The position numbers and the translations under genes are program-made. From positions 372,001 through 436,000 of the forward strand of contig JANQOK010000017.1 of NCBI GenBank assembly GCA_028289645.1: a stretch of 64,000 nucleotides of DNA. The letters run 5' to 3'. The notes under the pieces are model-generated. The model made no database searches. It was not told where the DNA came from and saw only the letters and a program-made list of their open reading frames with translations. Of this stretch, positions 54,421 to 63,182 are shown in pieces. Position 1 is the first letter of the stretch; every line of letters begins with the position of its first letter. This stretch comes from Anderseniella sp. Its GTDB lineage: Bacteria > Pseudomonadota > Alphaproteobacteria > Rhizobiales > Aestuariivirgaceae.

Positions 54421-56877
54421 CTACTTCACCTTCTCGGTACGGCCCGGCGTGCCACCGCCGCCCTTCTTCTTTTTCGGAGCGGCCTTGGAAGCAGGCGACG
54501 GCGTACGCGGTTTCTTGGCCGCAGGTTTCTTGTTGCGCGGCAGGGATTTGCGTTCAACCGGTTTAGGCAGGGCCTTTTCCTGATCGCGCGACAGGAACTT
54601 GAACTTGAGCTCATCGAGCCCCTGCTCATCCTTGCCGAGCAGAACGCTTACCGTGCCGCCCTTGACCAGCTTGCCGAACAGCACCTCGTCGGCCAGCGGC
54701 TGCTTGACATACTTCTGAATGACACGCGACAGCGGTCGGGCGCCCATCTGCTCATCATAGCCTTCACGGGCCAGCCAGTCGGCAGCATCGTCGGACAGCT
54801 CGATATTGATCTGGCGTTCGTCAAGCTGGGCTTCCAGCTGCAGCACGAACTTCTGCACAACCATGCGCACCACCTCAGGCGGCAGGTGCCCAAAGCCGAT
54901 GATGGCGTCGAGACGGTTGCGGAACTCCGGCGTGAACATCTTGGAGATGGCCTCGCTGTCGTCGCCTTCGCGCCGGGACCTGGTAAAGCCGAATGCGGAC
55001 TTCGCCAGATCGGCAGCGCCTGCATTGGTGGTCATGATCAGGATCACATTGCGGAAATCAATCGACTTGCCGTTGTGATCCGTCAGCTTGCCGTGGTCCA
55101 TAACCTGCAGCAGGATATTGAACAGATCCGGATGCGCCTTCTCGATCTCGTCTAGCAGCAACACGCTGTACGGATTCTGGTCAATGCCGTCAGTCAGCAG
55201 CCCACCCTGGTCAAAACCGACATAGCCCGGAGGCGCGCCGATCAGGCGGGACACCGAATGCCGCTCCATGTATTCGGACATGTCGAAGCGCAGCAGTTCG
55301 ACACCCAAGACGGATGCCAGTTGCTTGGCGACTTCTGTCTTGCCGACACCGGTCGGGCCGGAGAACAGATAGCAGCCGATCGGCTTTTCAGGCTCGCGCA
55401 GACCGGCGCGGGACAGCTTGATGGCTGAAGACAGGGCGCCGATTGCATCATCTTGGCCGAACACGACGCGCTTGAGTTCCTTGTCCAGGTCCTTGAGCAG
55501 GTCCTGGTCGTTCTTCGACACGGTTTTCGGCGGAATGCGCGCCATGGTGGCAATGACATCCTCGATATCTTTGACATCAATCGTCTTTTTGCGCTTGTTT
55601 TCCGCGATCAGCATCTGCGAGGCGCCGGTTTCATCGATCACATCGATTGCCTTGTCGGGCAGCTTGCGGTCGTTGATGTAACGGCTGGACAGTTCCACGG
55701 CCGACTTGATCGCATCGTTGGTGTAGCGGACCTTGTGGAACTCCTCGAAATAAGGTTTCAGGCCGGTCAGGATCTTAACGGCGTCGGGCACCGACGGTTC
55801 CTTGATGTCGATCTTCTGGAACCGGCGCACCAGCGCCCTGTCTTTCTCGAAATGCTGGCGGTATTCCTTGTAGGTCGTCGAGCCGATACAGCGTAAAGAG
55901 CCAGACGAAAGGGCCGGTTTGAGCAGGTTGGATGCGTCCATGGCCCCGCCCGATGTGGCCCCCGCCCCGATCACGGTGTGAATCTCATCAATGAACATGA
56001 TGGCGCCATCAAATTCCTCGATTTCCTTGATCACCGCCTTGAGGCGCTCTTCGAAATCACCGCGATAGCGGGTGCCGGCAAGCAGCACGCCCATATCCAG
56101 CTGGAAAATGGTGCATTCCTTCAGCACTTCCGGCACCTCGGCCTTGACGATCTTGCGGGCAAGGCCTTCGGCAATGGCGGTCTTGCCAACACCCGGATCG
56201 CCAACGAACAGCGGGTTGTTCTTGGAGCGCCGGCACAACACCTGGATGGTCCGGTTGACCTCGTCTTCGCGGCCGATCAGCGGATCGATCTTGCCGTCGG
56301 CTGCTTTCTGGTTGAGATTGATGCAGAAATTGTCCAGCGCATCGCCGGACTTTTCCCCGTCGATGACATCTTCGCCCTCGTCCGCGTCTTCCTCCGACGA
56401 CGCCGCGCCCTGAACCGAACGGCTTTCCGACAGTCCGGGTTTCTTGGCTATGCCGTGGGAAATGAAATTGACCGCGTCATACCGGGTCATGTCCTGCTCC
56501 TGCAGGAAGTAGGCAGCATGGCTTTCACGTTCGGCAAATATGGCGACAAGGACATTCGCGCCGGTGACTTCTTCACGGCCGGACGACTGCACATGAATGA
56601 CCGCGCGCTGAATGACGCGCTGAAACCCCGCCGTGGGCTTGGCGTCGTCGCCGGTTGCCATCACCAGGCTGGCGAGGTCGTTGTCGACATAGTTTTCCAG
56701 GCTGCGGCGCAACTGGTCAACGTCCACGCTGCACGCGCGCATGACCGATGCAGCGTCCTTGTCATCGACCAGGGCGAGCAGCAAATGCTCCAGCGTTGCA
56801 TACTCGTGGCTGCGATCGCTGGCCAGCGCCAGCGCCCGGTGCAGCGCCTGTTCGAGACTACGAGAAAATGTGGGCAC
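54421..56877 (-). CDS. clpA: ATP-dependent Clp protease ATP-binding subunit ClpA
   Basis: The 818-residue AAA+ unfoldase feeds substrates to ClpP. Two nucleotide-binding domains are visible: GDPGVGKTAIAEGLARKIV with IMFIDEIHTVIGAGATSGG, and SGPTGVGKTEVAKQLASVL with VLLLDEIEKAHPDLF. The N-terminal Clp repeat domain (RSLEQALHRALALASDRSHEYATLEHLLLALVDD) binds ClpS. The C-terminus carries an extra Lys/Pro/Ala-rich tail (KKPAAKKPRTPSPASKAAPKKKKGGGG), typical of rhizobial ClpA. It is preceded by clpS. Confidence 0.97.
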   Translation of the reverse strand: MPTFSRSLEQALHRALALASDRSHEYATLEHLLLALVDDKDAASVMRACSVDVDQLRRSLENYVDNDLASLVMATGDDAKPTAGFQRVIQRAVIHVQSSGREEVTGANVLVAIFAERESHAAYFLQEQDMTRYDAVNFISHGIAKKPGLSESRSVQGAASSEEDADEGEDVIDGEKSGDALDNFCINLNQKAADGKIDPLIGREDEVNRTIQVLCRRSKNNPLFVGDPGVGKTAIAEGLARKIVKAEVPEVLKECTIFQLDMGVLLAGTRYRGDFEERLKAVIKEIEEFDGAIMFIDEIHTVIGAGATSGGAMDASNLLKPALSSGSLRCIGSTTYKEYRQHFEKDRALVRRFQKIDIKEPSVPDAVKILTGLKPYFEEFHKVRYTNDAIKSAVELSSRYINDRKLPDKAIDVIDETGASQMLIAENKRKKTIDVKDIEDVIATMARIPPKTVSKNDQDLLKDLDKELKRVVFGQDDAIGALSSAIKLSRAGLREPEKPIGCYLFSGPTGVGKTEVAKQLASVLGVELLRFDMSEYMERHSVSRLIGAPPGYVGFDQGGLLTDGIDQNPYSVLLLDEIEKAHPDLFNILLQVMDHGKLTDHNGKSIDFRNVILIMTTNAGAADLAKSAFGFTRSRREGDDSEAISKMFTPEFRNRLDAIIGFGHLPPEVVRMVVQKFVLQLEAQLDERQINIELSDDAADWLAREGYDEQMGARPLSRVIQKYVKQPLADEVLFGKLVKGGTVSVLLGKDEQGLDELKFKFLSRDQEKALPKPVERKSLPRNKKPAAKKPRTPSPASKAAPKKKKGGGGTPGRTEKVK

Positions 56878-56886
56878 GTGAGGCTC

Positions 56887-57237
56887 CTATTCCTTTTCCA
56901 TGGTGCATTGCAGCGGATGCGAATGCTGCCTGGCGAAATCCATGACCTGTGTAACTTTTGTTTCAGCAATTTCGTAGGTGTAAACGCCACAAACACCGAC
57001 ACCCTTTTGATGCACATGCAACATGACCACGGTCGCCTCCTCCCGGCCTTTGCCGAAGAACCGCTCGAGCACATGCACCACGAATTCCATGGGCGTGTAA
57101 TCATCGTTCAAAAGAAGCACCTTGTACATGCTGGGCTTCTTGGTTTTAACCTGTTCGCGCGTGATGACGCCGGTCTGGCCTTCGCCCCCGCCGTCTTCAC
57201 CATCCTTGTTGTCTTTGTCAGCCAGATAAATAGACAT
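56887..57237 (-). CDS. clpS: ClpS adaptor (N-end rule)
   Basis: The 116-residue protein binds substrates with N-degrons and delivers them to ClpAP. The core reads [63 protein letters not shown], with the hydrophobic-pocket and NDD residues in place. It lies nine bases before clpA. Just before its ATG the sequence is a tandem duplication of about 18 bp, so the start region is unusual; the product could begin a little upstream. Confidence 0.95.
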   Translation of the reverse strand: MSIYLADKDNKDGEDGGGEGQTGVITREQVKTKKPSMYKVLLLNDDYTPMEFVVHVLERFFGKGREEATVVMLHVHQKGVGVCGVYTYEIAETKVTQVMDFARQHSHPLQCTMEKE

Positions 57238-57241
57238 TGAA

Positions 57242-57297
57242 AAACCATACACGAATTGAAAGCCATACACGATTATACAGACATCCATCTGAGATGG
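57242..57297 (-). promoter_or_regulatory. clpS promoter region with tandem repeat and palindrome
   Basis: Read on the minus strand, a consensus -10 hexamer TATAAT lies at 57277-57272, about 35 bases before the clpS ATG, with no good -35. The palindrome CCATCT-G-AGATGG (57285-57297) covers the spacer just upstream. The leader contains TCGTGTATGG twice (57272-57263 and 57254-57245), part of an 18/19-bp tandem duplication ending at the start codon. Confidence 0.5.
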
Positions 57298-57420
57298 ACC
57301 ATTATGGTCACCGGACAGCGCAATCATTCATGCCCTAGCATATAGGCGTCAATGGGTGAGATACGAGGGCTTGCGGTAAACTTTCCTGTGTAGAGGAATA
57401 ATACAGCCAAATTCAGACGC

Positions 57421-57451
57421 AAAAAACCGCCCGACACCAGGTGTCGGACGG
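57421..57451 (-). terminator. Intrinsic terminator of the phasin gene
   Basis: On the minus strand, a stem of twelve pairs (57427-57438 with 57440-57451; core CGACACC/GGTGTCG, one G-T pair, innermost bases in the loop) is followed by six Us (AAAAAA at 57421-57426). It lies about 55 bases after the phasin stop. Confidence 0.88.
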
Positions 57452-57504
57452 TTTTCATTGGCAACTGAAACCGGGAGGGTTTGTCTCCCGATACCTGATG
57501 CAGC

Positions 57505-57849
57505 TTACTTGGCAGCCTTAGGAGCGAACTTTTCGATCTCTGCTTCGATCGGCTTGTAGGCGTCCTTTGCAGCGTCCATGTAGAACTGGTTCATCTTGGT
57601 GGCCTGCGCCATGAAGCCTTCATAAGACTTGGTGACGTGTGCCTGCTGCAGTTCAACAGCCTTTTCGATCGACTTTGCAGCAACGACCTTCTCAGTCAGA
57701 GCAACTGTGTCTTCAAAAGACTTCTTGGTGAATTCAGCAGCTTCGGTAGCCAGTGTCTGGAAACCCTTGTTGAACGCGTTTGCGCTGGCGATATAAGCGT
57801 CGAAACCCTGTTTACCTGCAGCCTGCATTTCTTCGAACGACTTGAACAT
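57505..57849 (-). CDS. Phasin-family protein
   Basis: The 114-residue helical protein MFKSFEEMQAAGKQGFDAYIASANAFNKGFQTLATEAAEFTKKSFEDTVALTEKVVAAKSIEKAVELQQAHVTKSY matches the phasin pattern. Phasins coat polyhydroxyalkanoate granules. AAGGA lies eight bases before the ATG at 57849. It is controlled by a near-consensus promoter with two TGCACTGCA sites upstream and closed by a terminator, so it is a single-gene unit. Confidence 0.92.
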   Translation of the reverse strand: MFKSFEEMQAAGKQGFDAYIASANAFNKGFQTLATEAAEFTKKSFEDTVALTEKVVAAKSIEKAVELQQAHVTKSYEGFMAQATKMNQFYMDAAKDAYKPIEAEIEKFAPKAAK

Positions 57850-57896
57850 GTTAAAAATCCTTGGTTTGTGTGACCCCGAACTCTTCGGATGACACT

Positions 57897-57943
57897 GATA
57901 TATGCACTGCAGCATTTCCTGTCAAGTAATTTTGTGCACTGCA
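57897..57943 (-). promoter_or_regulatory. Phasin promoter with two TGCACTGCA operators
   Basis: On the minus strand a consensus -35 TTGACA (57925-57920) is followed by exactly 17 bp and TATATC (57902-57897), a four-of-six match to a -10. One TGCACTGCA (57903-57911) fills the spacer next to the -10; the second (57935-57943) lies upstream of the -35, 32 bp away (three helical turns). TGC-type palindromes before phasin genes are targets of PhaR-type repressors, so binding would block the polymerase. The binding protein is inferred. Confidence 0.8.
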
Positions 57944-57949
57944 CCATAA

Positions 57950-58294
57950 AAAGTTTTTCCCAACAAGAAACCTCTGCCCGATCGTCGCCCCGTTTACCGG
58001 TTAGTAAGGCTCTTGCTTCATCATTTGTTTCGGATGAAATGGGGAATATCGGGCGTTTCGGGCGAGTTTTCGCCTGCATCCCTGAAAATGCGGGCGCGTA
58101 CTTGTCCGAACTGTTAGTAAATGTCAGGATTTTGTTGGCCAGCCGATTAACCGGCATCATTGTCCCGTAAGCCAAACAGTTCCATAGCGCACCTGCGAAC
58201 GGTCACTTTGCTGGTTCGAAGAAGAATCAGCTATGTGTCTCAATCAGGTGGTTCACAGTCCGCGGATCGCCAAACTTGATGGGTAGTGGGTGTC
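57950..58294. other. Intergenic region upstream of the D,D-carboxypeptidase gene
   Basis: About 345 bases between the phasin operator and the carboxypeptidase start show no supported gene, RNA or strong hairpin. Short open frames on either strand have no ribosome binding site or recognisable content. TTAGTAA occurs twice (58001 and 58112 region), but with no clear role. Confidence 0.4.
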
Positions 58295-59935
58295 ATGGGT
58301 ATTTCATCAGTCAACAAATTCAAATCGCAATCGGGGTTCGACAAGGGCCTAGCCGTCGTGATGGTTCTGATCCTGTCTCTGTTCCTGGTGGCCAGCGCCA
58401 ACCGCCCTGCTCTGGCGAGACCGGCTTTCAGTGCTATTACCGTTGACGCCTCCAACGGAAAGATCATCTATAGCAGGAACATCGATTCAAAGCGGTTTCC
58501 GGCCTCGCTGACCAAGGTCATGACGCTTTACATGATGTTCCAGGAGATTGAAGCCGGGCGCATGAGCTTTTCCACCCGCATGAAGGTGTCGAAACATGCA
58601 GCGGCCCAGCAGCCTTCAAAGCTTGGCCTTAAGATCGGTTCCACCATCACGGCGCGCGATGCCATGTTCGCCCTGATCACCAAGTCTGCCAACGATGCGG
58701 CCATGGTCGTTGCCGAGCACATTGGCGGATCCCAGAAGGAATTTGCCAGGCGCATGACCCGGCAGGCTCGCGCCATGGGCATGACGCGGACAAAGTTCAC
58801 CAATCCGAACGGCCTTCCCGACCGGCGTCAGGTGACCACTGCCAGGGACATGGCGACACTTGGTCTGCGCATCCAGCGGGACTTTCCGCAATACTACAAG
58901 CACTTCGCGACCCGCTCTTTCAAATACGGCAAACGCAAATACCGCAACCACAACCGGCTGCTCGGCCGGGTCAAAGGCGTTGACGGCATCAAGACAGGCT
59001 ATACCCGCGCTTCGGGTTTCAACCTGTTGTCGTCAAGGTCGCTTGGCAAGCGCCGGGTTGTGGCTGTCGTCATCGGCGGGCGCACCGGACGCTCGCGCAA
59101 TGCCTTCATGACCAAAATCCTGAAACGCGATCTGCGCAAGGCCTCGCGCGGCGGCAGCAAGATTGCCGTCGTTGCCGGTAACCCGCCGGGCTACAAGGCC
59201 TCAGCGGCTGCCAAGACCAAGAATACCAAGCAAAAGGCAAACGCCGCGCCGGCGTCGGACTTCGTGCCGATCCCCCGTGACAAGCCGTCTCTGAAGTCTT
59301 CCGATGCTGCGCAACTTGCCAAGCTTGCTTCTGCCTATGAACACACTGTGCCGGTTGCCGATCCCGTCGGGCAGTTGCTGGCCAAACGAGCCCAGACCGC
59401 CGGTAATGGATTGCCTGCCGATGCACCGCCGGCCAAGGGCGTCACGTTTACTTCGGTTGTTGTGCCATCCACAGCCAACAAGGCAGACAGTCTCACTGCA
59501 GCCGACCCGGTCGGCACCCTGACTGCATCCGTCGCCCAAACGGTGAAAGATCAGTCTCGCATCATGCCCACTTCAGAGGCTCCGTTGCGCGGTTACGTCG
59601 ACGCCAGTTCCGCGACCAGGCCCGCGCCGGGGACCGGCCCTTTCAACCAAGACGCTGAAGCGCAGCAAGCAGATTCAACGCATCAGGATTCCTGGAATAT
59701 CCAGATTGGGGCATTTCCGACCCGCGAGGGCGCGCGCAGCAGGCTGGCTGCGGCAAAAACCCGCCGGGTAAAAGAACTCAAGACTGCAACACCGTTCCTG
59801 ATGGCAGTGGACAAGAATGGCAACAAGTTCTATCGCGCGCGCTTTTCCGGCCTGAGCAGGAAGCAGGCAACAAGAGCATGCCGCCAACTCAAACGGGCGG
59901 GCGTTGGTTGTTTTCCTCTGGCGCCAACCAGTTGA
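58295..59935 (+). CDS. D-alanyl-D-alanine carboxypeptidase with C-terminal SPOR domain
   Basis: The 546-residue penicillin-binding protein trims the terminal D-Ala from peptidoglycan side chains. The motifs are SLTK in FPASLTKVMTLYMMF, SAN in LITKSANDAAMVVAEH and KTG in VDGIKTGYTRASGFN. A signal/anchor segment precedes them (VVMVLILSLFLVASANRPALA). The long Pro/Ala/Asp-rich linker ends in a SPOR domain (SWNIQIGAFPTREGARSRLAAAKT to LKRAGVGCFPLAP), which targets it to the septum. A GTG at 58286 is an alternative start. A terminator follows directly. Confidence 0.94.
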   Translation: MGISSVNKFKSQSGFDKGLAVVMVLILSLFLVASANRPALARPAFSAITVDASNGKIIYSRNIDSKRFPASLTKVMTLYMMFQEIEAGRMSFSTRMKVSKHAAAQQPSKLGLKIGSTITARDAMFALITKSANDAAMVVAEHIGGSQKEFARRMTRQARAMGMTRTKFTNPNGLPDRRQVTTARDMATLGLRIQRDFPQYYKHFATRSFKYGKRKYRNHNRLLGRVKGVDGIKTGYTRASGFNLLSSRSLGKRRVVAVVIGGRTGRSRNAFMTKILKRDLRKASRGGSKIAVVAGNPPGYKASAAAKTKNTKQKANAAPASDFVPIPRDKPSLKSSDAAQLAKLASAYEHTVPVADPVGQLLAKRAQTAGNGLPADAPPAKGVTFTSVVVPSTANKADSLTAADPVGTLTASVAQTVKDQSRIMPTSEAPLRGYVDASSATRPAPGTGPFNQDAEAQQADSTHQDSWNIQIGAFPTREGARSRLAAAKTRRVKELKTATPFLMAVDKNGNKFYRARFSGLSRKQATRACRQLKRAGVGCFPLAPTS

Positions 59936-59959
59936 CTCCAATTTTTCTCACTTGTTTTC

Positions 59960-59993
59960 AACCCGTTCGGCAGGTTGCCGGGCGGGTTTTTTA
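59960..59993 (+). terminator. Intrinsic terminator after the carboxypeptidase gene
   Basis: ACCCG (59961-59965) pairs with CGGGT (59983-59987), with an inner stem CGGCA/TGCCG, followed by TTTTTT. It lies 25 bases after the stop and its 3' end overlaps the stop codon of the convergent DnaJ-domain gene. Confidence 0.85.
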
Positions 59994-60683
59994 TTGGTCC
60001 GCCGAGTTACCGCCAGTGAGCACGTCGTTGGCTTCATTGATTCGGGCTGCCAAATACGCTGAACCACCGTTATCCGGATGATGTTTCTTCATCATCCTTC
60101 GGTAGGCGGAACGGATTTCCTTTTCGGTTGCGCCCTCCTTGAGACCGAGGACATCAAGCGCATCCTCCCGGCTCATTGATCCGGCAGCCGCGTTGCCGCC
60201 GGCAGTTCCTGCCTGCTCCCGCCACTGCGGGTGAACCCGGTCGAGATAGGCCATCAACAACGCCTCGCTTTGATCGCCAGCAGAAACGCATTCACTGAGC
60301 AGTTGCAGCAACTCTGCGAGCCCGAGCTCCGAAAGCTGGCGTCCGGTGTAATGGCCGGACAAAACGGTTCCGTCCATACTGCCGTCGTCATGGTTGAGCC
60401 ACATATCGAGGACCGATGTGCGCACACTTGATTTCTGACCTGGTGATTTGCTGGTACGGTTGAAGCCGCGCTGGGCACCCAGCAGAAACAGTCCGAACAA
60501 AAACAGCGGTATGGCGATGGGCAGCAAGCCCCGAAGAGCGAAGAAGGCGGCAATTGCGAAAACCGTCCCGGCAATGGTACCGCGGCCTGCACGTGCCAAG
60601 GTTGCGGGATTTGCGTTGGCCAAACGCGGTAGCAACAAGACGACCATGACGAATATGGCGATTACGGCAATTGCGTACGGCAT
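59991..60683 (-). CDS. Membrane-anchored DnaJ-domain protein
   Basis: The 230-residue protein has two membrane segments at the N-terminus (AIAVIAIFVMVVLLLPRLA and GTIAGTVFAIAAFFALRGLLPIAIPLFLFGLFLLG). Its C-terminal J domain, EDALDVLGLKEGATEKEIRSAYRRMMKKHHPDNGGSAYLAARINEANDVL, carries the HPD motif needed to stimulate DnaK. It overlaps the VWA gene (TGATG). Similar proteins recruit Hsp70 to the membrane. Confidence 0.88.
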   Translation of the reverse strand: MPYAIAVIAIFVMVVLLLPRLANANPATLARAGRGTIAGTVFAIAAFFALRGLLPIAIPLFLFGLFLLGAQRGFNRTSKSPGQKSSVRTSVLDMWLNHDDGSMDGTVLSGHYTGRQLSELGLAELLQLLSECVSAGDQSEALLMAYLDRVHPQWREQAGTAGGNAAAGSMSREDALDVLGLKEGATEKEIRSAYRRMMKKHHPDNGGSAYLAARINEANDVLTGGNSADQ

Positions 60684-61423
60684 CAGTTTAGTTGCTCCAG
60701 CAACCCGCGAGGCCCCTTCCCTTTCGACCCGGAGAAATTTTCAAGCGCGGCTCGCCCGCCGGCCGCATACACGGCGACCGCTGAGAGCAGTTCGCGCAGA
60801 TGATGGGCTGAGCTTGAATCAAACCGGCTGTAGGCACCGCCGGTCAAACGGGCGATTTCCCTGAATGCTCTTTCAGCGATTGCGTCGCGGCCTTCCTGGA
60901 ACATAAACATGCGCACGCCCAACAGGCCGATCTCACCAGCCTGCTGGCACAACTGGTCGATATTCTCCTCCATGCAGTCACCCACATATACAACCGCATT
61001 TACCCTGCTGGCCTGGGCTTCCTTGCGCACGCGTTTGAGCACTTTTTCGATCTGGGTATTGCCGCCACGACACTCCACCGTCGTCATAAGCCGGGCCAGG
61101 CCTTCAGCATCGGAAACCCATTTTGATGCCCGGCATTCGCCAAAGCCGCGAAAATAGATAAGTTGCACGTCCAGCCCGCCGATACGGCCGGCTTCGCGAA
61201 ACATTTCGGCCTGGGTCTGCAAGGCGGCGTCCCAACTGGGCTGCCGCGACATGGTGGCGTCCATGGCAAACACCAGTTTGCCGTTTCCGCTGGCTGCAGG
61301 TGCCGGCGTGGCCTTCAACTGCGCCAGGAAACCGTCAACGTCACTGTTCACAGCAGGTGAGCGATCCGACTGTTGCTCCACAATCGGATTTGCGCCTGTT
61401 TTGCTGCGATCCTCGCTTGCCAA
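60683..61423 (-). CDS. VWA-domain protein
   Basis: The protein (about 246 residues) has a von Willebrand A-like domain: GNGKLVFAMDATMSRQPSWDAALQTQAEMFREA, in which DATMS is a MIDAS-type metal motif, then VNAVVYVGDCMEENIDQLCQQAGEIGLLGVRMFMFQEG. The TTG at 61423 is proposed as the start because GGGGG lies seven bases before it; a longer form beginning at 61489 is also open. It overlaps the DnaJ-domain gene, and the two probably act together. Confidence 0.8.
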   Translation of the reverse strand: MASEDRSKTGANPIVEQQSDRSPAVNSDVDGFLAQLKATPAPAASGNGKLVFAMDATMSRQPSWDAALQTQAEMFREAGRIGGLDVQLIYFRGFGECRASKWVSDAEGLARLMTTVECRGGNTQIEKVLKRVRKEAQASRVNAVVYVGDCMEENIDQLCQQAGEIGLLGVRMFMFQEGRDAIAERAFREIARLTGGAYSRFDSSSAHHLRELLSAVAVYAAGGRAALENFSGSKGKGPRGLLEQLN

Positions 61424-61508
61424 TGCAATACCCCCGGAAAACGTTGTTTTCAAAGAGATAGGTATTTTTGCGCCAAATACAAATAACACCGCCGTGTCAG
61501 GTGACCCT

Positions 61509-61916
61509 TTAAGCGATTGGCGTCACCAGATATTCCTCGTCTGTCACGTGCTCGAGCCAGTTTGCATGAGTGCCGTCCAGCGCCTCCTGGAAGGCAATGT
61601 GCACCATGCCGTTATCCGGTGCTGCGCCGTGCCAGTGCTTTTCATCGGGCGATATCCATATGACATCCCCCGGTTTCAGCACCGTCACCGGCCCGCCTTC
61701 GGTCTGAAACAAGCCAAGACCTGACAGTATCACCAGCGTCTGGCCCAGTGGATGGGTGTGCCAGGCCGTCCGGGCGCCAGGTTCGAATGCGACCCGCAGG
61801 GCGCGGATACGGGCGGGTTCCGGTGCTTCAACAATCGGATCCTGCCAGACGGTTCCGGTGAAATAGCTGGCCGGCGCCTGCTTGGTTGGTCTGGTGCCTG
61901 CCTTGTAATGCTGCAT
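61509..61916 (-). CDS. Cupin-domain protein
   Basis: The 135-residue single-cupin protein has the first motif FEPGARTAWHTHPLGQTLVILSGLGLFQTEGG and the second PGDVIWISPDEKHWHGAAP; the His/Glu residues bind metal. The ATG at 61916 follows AGGGA by eight bases. Enzymatic activity, if any, is unknown. It is divergent from the serine hydrolase gene, with 78 bases between the starts. Confidence 0.9.
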   Translation of the reverse strand: MQHYKAGTRPTKQAPASYFTGTVWQDPIVEAPEPARIRALRVAFEPGARTAWHTHPLGQTLVILSGLGLFQTEGGPVTVLKPGDVIWISPDEKHWHGAAPDNGMVHIAFQEALDGTHANWLEHVTDEEYLVTPIA

Positions 61917-61994
61917 TTGCTTGTATCCCTGGTCGTGCTCTGGTCTTGTTGCAGGCTCTGAGCCTATAGCAACCACGAGTTTGAATACCAGACC

Positions 61995-63182
61995 ATGAAC
62001 AACCTGATGCGAGAATTTCCACCTGCCGGTGACGGACAGGTCACGCTTGCCAACTGGCGCACTGCCCCGTTCAGTGCATGGGCGTTTTCCCATGTCCGCG
62101 AGATCATTGCGACAGCCGATATTCCCAACAGGCCCGGAGACATCTGGGCATTAGCGTCTGAGCCCGATGACCTTGCCGATCTGGCGGTTGACGGGGACAT
62201 GAGCCTTAATGGCTATCTGGATGCCACCTACACTGACGCTTACCTGGTCCTTCATGACGGCAAGGTTGTGTTCGAGGAGTATCGCAATGCATCCGGGGCG
62301 GACACACCTCACATCCTGATGTCGGTGTCCAAGTCTATGCTGGGAGCGCTGGCGGGCATCCTGTCCGACAAGGGCATGCTGGATCCGGCAGCCGCTGTCA
62401 CGCAATACGTACCCGAGATAGCCGACACGGCCTGGAATGGCGCAACTGTGCAGAACCTGCTGGACATGAGAGCCGGCGTCCAGTTTGACGAGGATTACGA
62501 AGCTGTCAGCGGCGCGATCATCGAGTATCGCAAGTCAACCGGATGGAATCCGCTGGAGCCCGGAGACAATGTCACCGATCTGCGCAGTTTCTTCAGTCAG
62601 GTTCGCGATGGCGACGGCGCCCATCTCGGACGCTTTCACTACGTATCGCCTAATACTGACCTGATGGCCTGGGTCATCGAACGCGCCACAAGCACCCGAT
62701 ATGCCGATTTGATGTCAGAACATCTCTGGCAGCCCATGGGCGCCGAAACATCCGGCTACATCACCGTTGACAGGCTGGGCGCGCCAAGAGCGGCTGGCGG
62801 CATGTGCGTCACACTGCGCGACCTGGCGAGAGTAGGACTGCTTGTCGCCAATCGAGGCGAGCGCGACGGTGTGCAGGTATTGCCGGAAGCCTGGGTAAAC
62901 GACGTCTTGCACAATGGCGATCCGACAGCATGGGACACGGGAGATTTCGCCGAGTATTTTCCCGGCAGAAGCATGCACTACCGCAATAAGTGGTATGTGG
63001 AACGCGGCGACAACCCGATGGTTTTCTGCATCGGCATTCACGGCCAGAACCTGTATGTCCTTCCCGGGCAACAGCTTGTTGTGGCAAAACTGTCGTCACG
63101 GCCAAAACCGCTGGACCCGCAGGTGAGCCTGCTCAACTTGAAAATGATTGAAGCGCTCAAACAGCACTTCAAAGCCGGATAA
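61995..63182 (+). CDS. Serine hydrolase of the beta-lactamase/esterase (class C-like) family
   Basis: The 395-residue protein has the SxxK motif in HILMSVSKSMLGALAG, a Tyr-x-x motif in RFHYVSPNTDLMAWV and the later GGM-CVTLRDLARVG segment. It resembles 6-aminohexanoate-dimer hydrolase and related esterases. No signal peptide is evident, so it is likely cytoplasmic. It is convergent with putA, separated by less than one codon, and divergent from the cupin gene. Confidence 0.88.
   Translation: MNNLMREFPPAGDGQVTLANWRTAPFSAWAFSHVREIIATADIPNRPGDIWALASEPDDLADLAVDGDMSLNGYLDATYTDAYLVLHDGKVVFEEYRNASGADTPHILMSVSKSMLGALAGILSDKGMLDPAAAVTQYVPEIADTAWNGATVQNLLDMRAGVQFDEDYEAVSGAIIEYRKSTGWNPLEPGDNVTDLRSFFSQVRDGDGAHLGRFHYVSPNTDLMAWVIERATSTRYADLMSEHLWQPMGAETSGYITVDRLGAPRAAGGMCVTLRDLARVGLLVANRGERDGVQVLPEAWVNDVLHNGDPTAWDTGDFAEYFPGRSMHYRNKWYVERGDNPMVFCIGIHGQNLYVLPGQQLVVAKLSSRPKPLDPQVSLLNLKMIEALKQHFKAG

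Noticed and set aside
54421-57240. Long plus-strand frames opposite clpA and clpS
   Set aside because: They are shadows of strongly conserved genes with normal length and motifs.
57696-58175. Minus-strand frame of 159 codons across the phasin promoter
   Set aside because: It overlaps the phasin gene in another frame, and the promoter and operator lie inside it.
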